This document shows, piece after piece, positions 33,517-34,624 of a stretch of DNA of 34,624 nt. Both the position numbers and the translations under genes were made by a program. The stretch's first letter is position 1, and each line of letters begins with the position of its first letter. Source of the DNA: a virus; the IMG/VR virus record IMGVR_UViG_3300014839_000023, positions 1-34,624 of that record. One strand, 5' to 3'. The notes under the pieces were generated by a model, which was not told the DNA's origin, ran no database searches, and saw nothing but the letters and a program-made list of their open reading frames with translations.

Positions 33517-33942
33517 CTAGTTTGACGTGTTTTGTAAATAAAAATGTAGTTTCTCCAGTAGCCAGTCCCGTTCTTCAGATCTTGTTCTGTGCGGGGCCTC
33601 CCTAGCTTGCAGGGATAAACCGTCTTTCCAAAAGGGTCCATATTTTACCTCCATTGCAGTTTCATAATTCATGCGGGTTTCCTCAATTCCCTGGTGGGCG
33701 GAGTGGTGACAGTGACCACATAAAGGCGTTAAATTTTTTTCCTCTAGCCGCAACTCTAGGTACCGCTTAAAACTGAAACAGTGGTGCATAACCTCAGCCC
33801 TGCCGGTGCAGCTTTTGGATCTTCCCTCACACTCCAGCCCCATTGCCCGATAGTAATCCTGTAATGCCCGTGAAACTTTGTTCCAGAGAGGGGTATTAGA
33901 TCTTGCCTTTTTTGGTTTGCATATCGGTTTTAACGAACTCAT
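33517..33942 (-). CDS. HNH endonuclease near the terminase genes
   Basis: From ATG 33942 the protein has 141 residues. The zinc/HNH part spans Cys38-x6-Cys45, EVMHHCFSFKRYLELRLEEK with His53-His54, then NLTPLCGHCHHSAHQG with Asn70, Cys75, Cys78 and His79-80. HNH proteins beside terminase genes can take part in DNA packaging cleavage in phages such as HK97; homing is the alternative. No NUMOD parts are present, unlike the other large HNH proteins here, which slightly favours a packaging role. A start at 33990 would lengthen the overlap with the previous gene; the chosen start overlaps it by 47 bases. Confidence 0.8.
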   Translation of the reverse strand: MSSLKPICKPKKARSNTPLWNKVSRALQDYYRAMGLECEGRSKSCTGRAEVMHHCFSFKRYLELRLEEKNLTPLCGHCHHSAHQGIEETRMNYETAMEVKYGPFWKDGLSLQAREAPHRTRSEERDWLLEKLHFYLQNTSN

Positions 33943-34096
33943 AATATTGCTTATTGTGATTGAGTATGTGGGTAATTTCGTCAATCTCACGAAAAAGCTC
34001 CTGGCGTTTTTTTACTGCACAGGTCTTATTGCAGAACTGGACCAGATGATCATGGCCGAGCAGACTTTTACCGCACATAATACATTCCTTTGCCAT
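33896..34096 (-). CDS. small zinc-finger protein
   Basis: The 66 residues contain Cys5-x2-Cys8 and Cys22-x3-Cys26 (CIMCGKSLLGHDHLVQFCNK), a four-Cys zinc-binding pattern, followed by a basic helix (KKRQELFREIDEITHILNHN). The spacing is like small TRASH/MYM-type fingers. The 3' end overlaps the start of the HNH gene by 47 bases. Likely nucleic-acid or protein binding; function unknown. Confidence 0.65.
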   Translation of the reverse strand: MAKECIMCGKSLLGHDHLVQFCNKTCAVKKRQELFREIDEITHILNHNKQYYEFVKTDMQTKKGKI

Positions 34097-34105
34097 ACCC
34101 TGATT

Positions 34106-34207
34106 TTACTCTTGTGATTTTTTGGGGTCAACCTCTGCGTCTAGTACCTGATAAACTGCTTTTGGTGTTTTCCAGTCCAGCCGGAGTGAGGAGAAATGTA
34201 CGCTCAT
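34106..34207 (-). pseudogene. N-terminal fragment of a Dam-type adenine methyltransferase
   Basis: ATG 34207 opens 33 residues beginning MSVHFSSLRLDWKTPKAV, then YQVLDAEVDPKKSQE and TAA. The pattern 'HFSS..D.W.TP...f..LdaEf' is the start of phage DNA N-6-adenine-methyltransferases; the catalytic DPPY-type motif and everything after residue about 28 are missing. The usual leader is kept (AAATTAAATTAACTTAATT), so a short peptide may still be made. The C-terminal end of a Dam-type gene lies only 360 bases upstream at the window edge, which suggests a local duplication or rearrangement. Confidence 0.6.
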
Positions 34208-34261
34208 AATTAAGTTAATTTAATTTGGACGGGGGACTTACGCTGCGGTGATAGCTTTGGC

Positions 34262-34339
34262 CTAGGTATTGTCTATCGCTTTTGAACGCTGGTTCACAGC
34301 GTCTTCACAATTGGCTTGGTGAATGCTTAAATCTTTCAT
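34262..34339 (-). CDS. possible 25-residue peptide
   Basis: ATG 34339 overlaps the TGA of the 64-residue gene (ATGA) and opens 25 residues (MKDLSIHQANCEDAVNQRSK...) to TAG at 34262. The overlap type is common here, but the product is very short and unlike any known family. It may be only a remnant. Confidence 0.3.
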   Translation of the reverse strand: MKDLSIHQANCEDAVNQRSKAIDNT

Positions 34340-34530
34340 TGTTGATTGGTTAAATCCTCAATCGCTAAAATGCTTTTCCACTCCTCAATCATTTCTGCGT
34401 GAGTAGAAAAACCAGCGGCGGCCAACTTGTCTATAACCTGCCCTAACACTCCTATATGGGAAGTATTTTTGTCCCAGATTATTGAGATAGCTTCGATACC
34501 TTCCAGAGATTTTGTTGAAATGTCTTTCAT
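34336..34530 (-). CDS. hypothetical 64-residue protein
   Basis: The protein (MKDISTKSLEGIEAISIIWD...) is a small alpha-rich domain ending in AEMIEEWKSILAIEDLTNQQ. No family was recognised. The leader TTAACCATTAACAAATTTACA contains the TAACC box. It lies between the Dam C-terminus and the small genes before the HNH gene. Confidence 0.6.
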   Translation of the reverse strand: MKDISTKSLEGIEAISIIWDKNTSHIGVLGQVIDKLAAAGFSTHAEMIEEWKSILAIEDLTNQQ

Positions 34531-34570
34531 TGTAAATTTGTTAATGGTTAATTTCGGACTGTTGGGGGTT

Positions 34571-34624
34571 CTACGGTTTAAATATCACTATTGCTGATGG
34601 AAACGGTGCGGAGTTCGGCTGATC
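34571..34624 (-). CDS. C-terminal end of a Dam-type DNA adenine methyltransferase
   Basis: The frame entering from the right edge ends with NSAPFPSAIVIFKP and TAG at 34571. The 'NSAPFPSA.v.f' ending is characteristic of phage N-6-adenine-methyltransferases (Dam family). Only 17 residues are in the window, so activity and N-terminus cannot be judged. A second open frame over the same bases ends at 34578 but shows no such match. The enzyme would methylate phage DNA against host restriction or for packaging control. Confidence 0.6.
   Translation of the reverse strand, partial: DQPNSAPFPSAIVIFKP

Noticed and set aside
34201-34330. tRNA gene in the gap near the right end
   Set aside because: No cloverleaf with a T-arm and matching acceptor stem could be drawn.
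1-34624. Circular genome with the ends of the window joining
   Set aside because: Joining the left edge to the right edge continues the ParB-like frame for only a few codons before a stop, and the right edge is already occupied by a better-supported Dam C-terminus.

Overview
The window looks like the structural half of a tailed double-stranded DNA phage (or prophage) genome. Almost every gene lies on the minus strand, tightly packed with ATGA or TAATG overlaps and gaps of a few bases, so transcription runs from the right end to the left end. The recognisable genes form a head-packaging-tail-lysis series: TerS-like protein, large terminase, portal, scaffold-like protein, decoration-like protein, HK97-fold-type major capsid protein (MCP), fibres and spikes, head-tail adaptor, tail-hub protein, more fibres, three large Gln/Ala-rich proteins, then endolysin and holin. 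No tape-measure, tube or sheath gene is seen, and the adaptor and hub resemble P22 gp4/gp10-type proteins, so a short-tailed (podovirus-like) particle is the best inference. No host genes, tRNAs, integrase or CRISPR array were recognised.

Right end (33000-34624): C-terminus of a Dam-type adenine methyltransferase, small unknown genes, a stand-alone Dam N-terminal fragment, a zinc-finger protein and an HNH nuclease. Head and packaging (24147-33000): the large terminase is split by a -1 frame change inside its Walker A motif, and the MCP gene is split by a group I intron of about 842 nt carrying an HNH homing-endonuclease gene with its own promoter. Tail and adsorption (2547-24066): beta-rich repeat fibres, a G8/beta-helix tailspike, an HExxH peptidase-like protein translationally coupled to the adaptor, and two free-standing HNH genes, one on the opposite strand. 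Lysis (1861-2543): a C39-type cysteine peptidase endolysin and a small holin. Left end (1-1860): a control region with operator-like repeats, a winged-helix protein, a 580-base stretch rich in hairpins that includes a plus-strand intrinsic terminator, and a truncated ParB-like protein.

Genes start almost without Shine-Dalgarno sequences. Instead a TAAC/TTAACC-type box followed by an A/C-rich, G-poor run precedes the ATG. This resembles initiation in Bacteroidota and some other SD-poor lineages such as certain Patescibacteria, so the host is probably from an SD-independent group. The host cannot be fixed further from this sequence.

The most notable points are the intron in the MCP gene (splice sites and P1 pairing can be read directly), the frame change in the terminase P-loop, four different HNH nucleases in about 22 kb, the separated Dam fragments, and the structured, possibly RNA-coding control region at the left.
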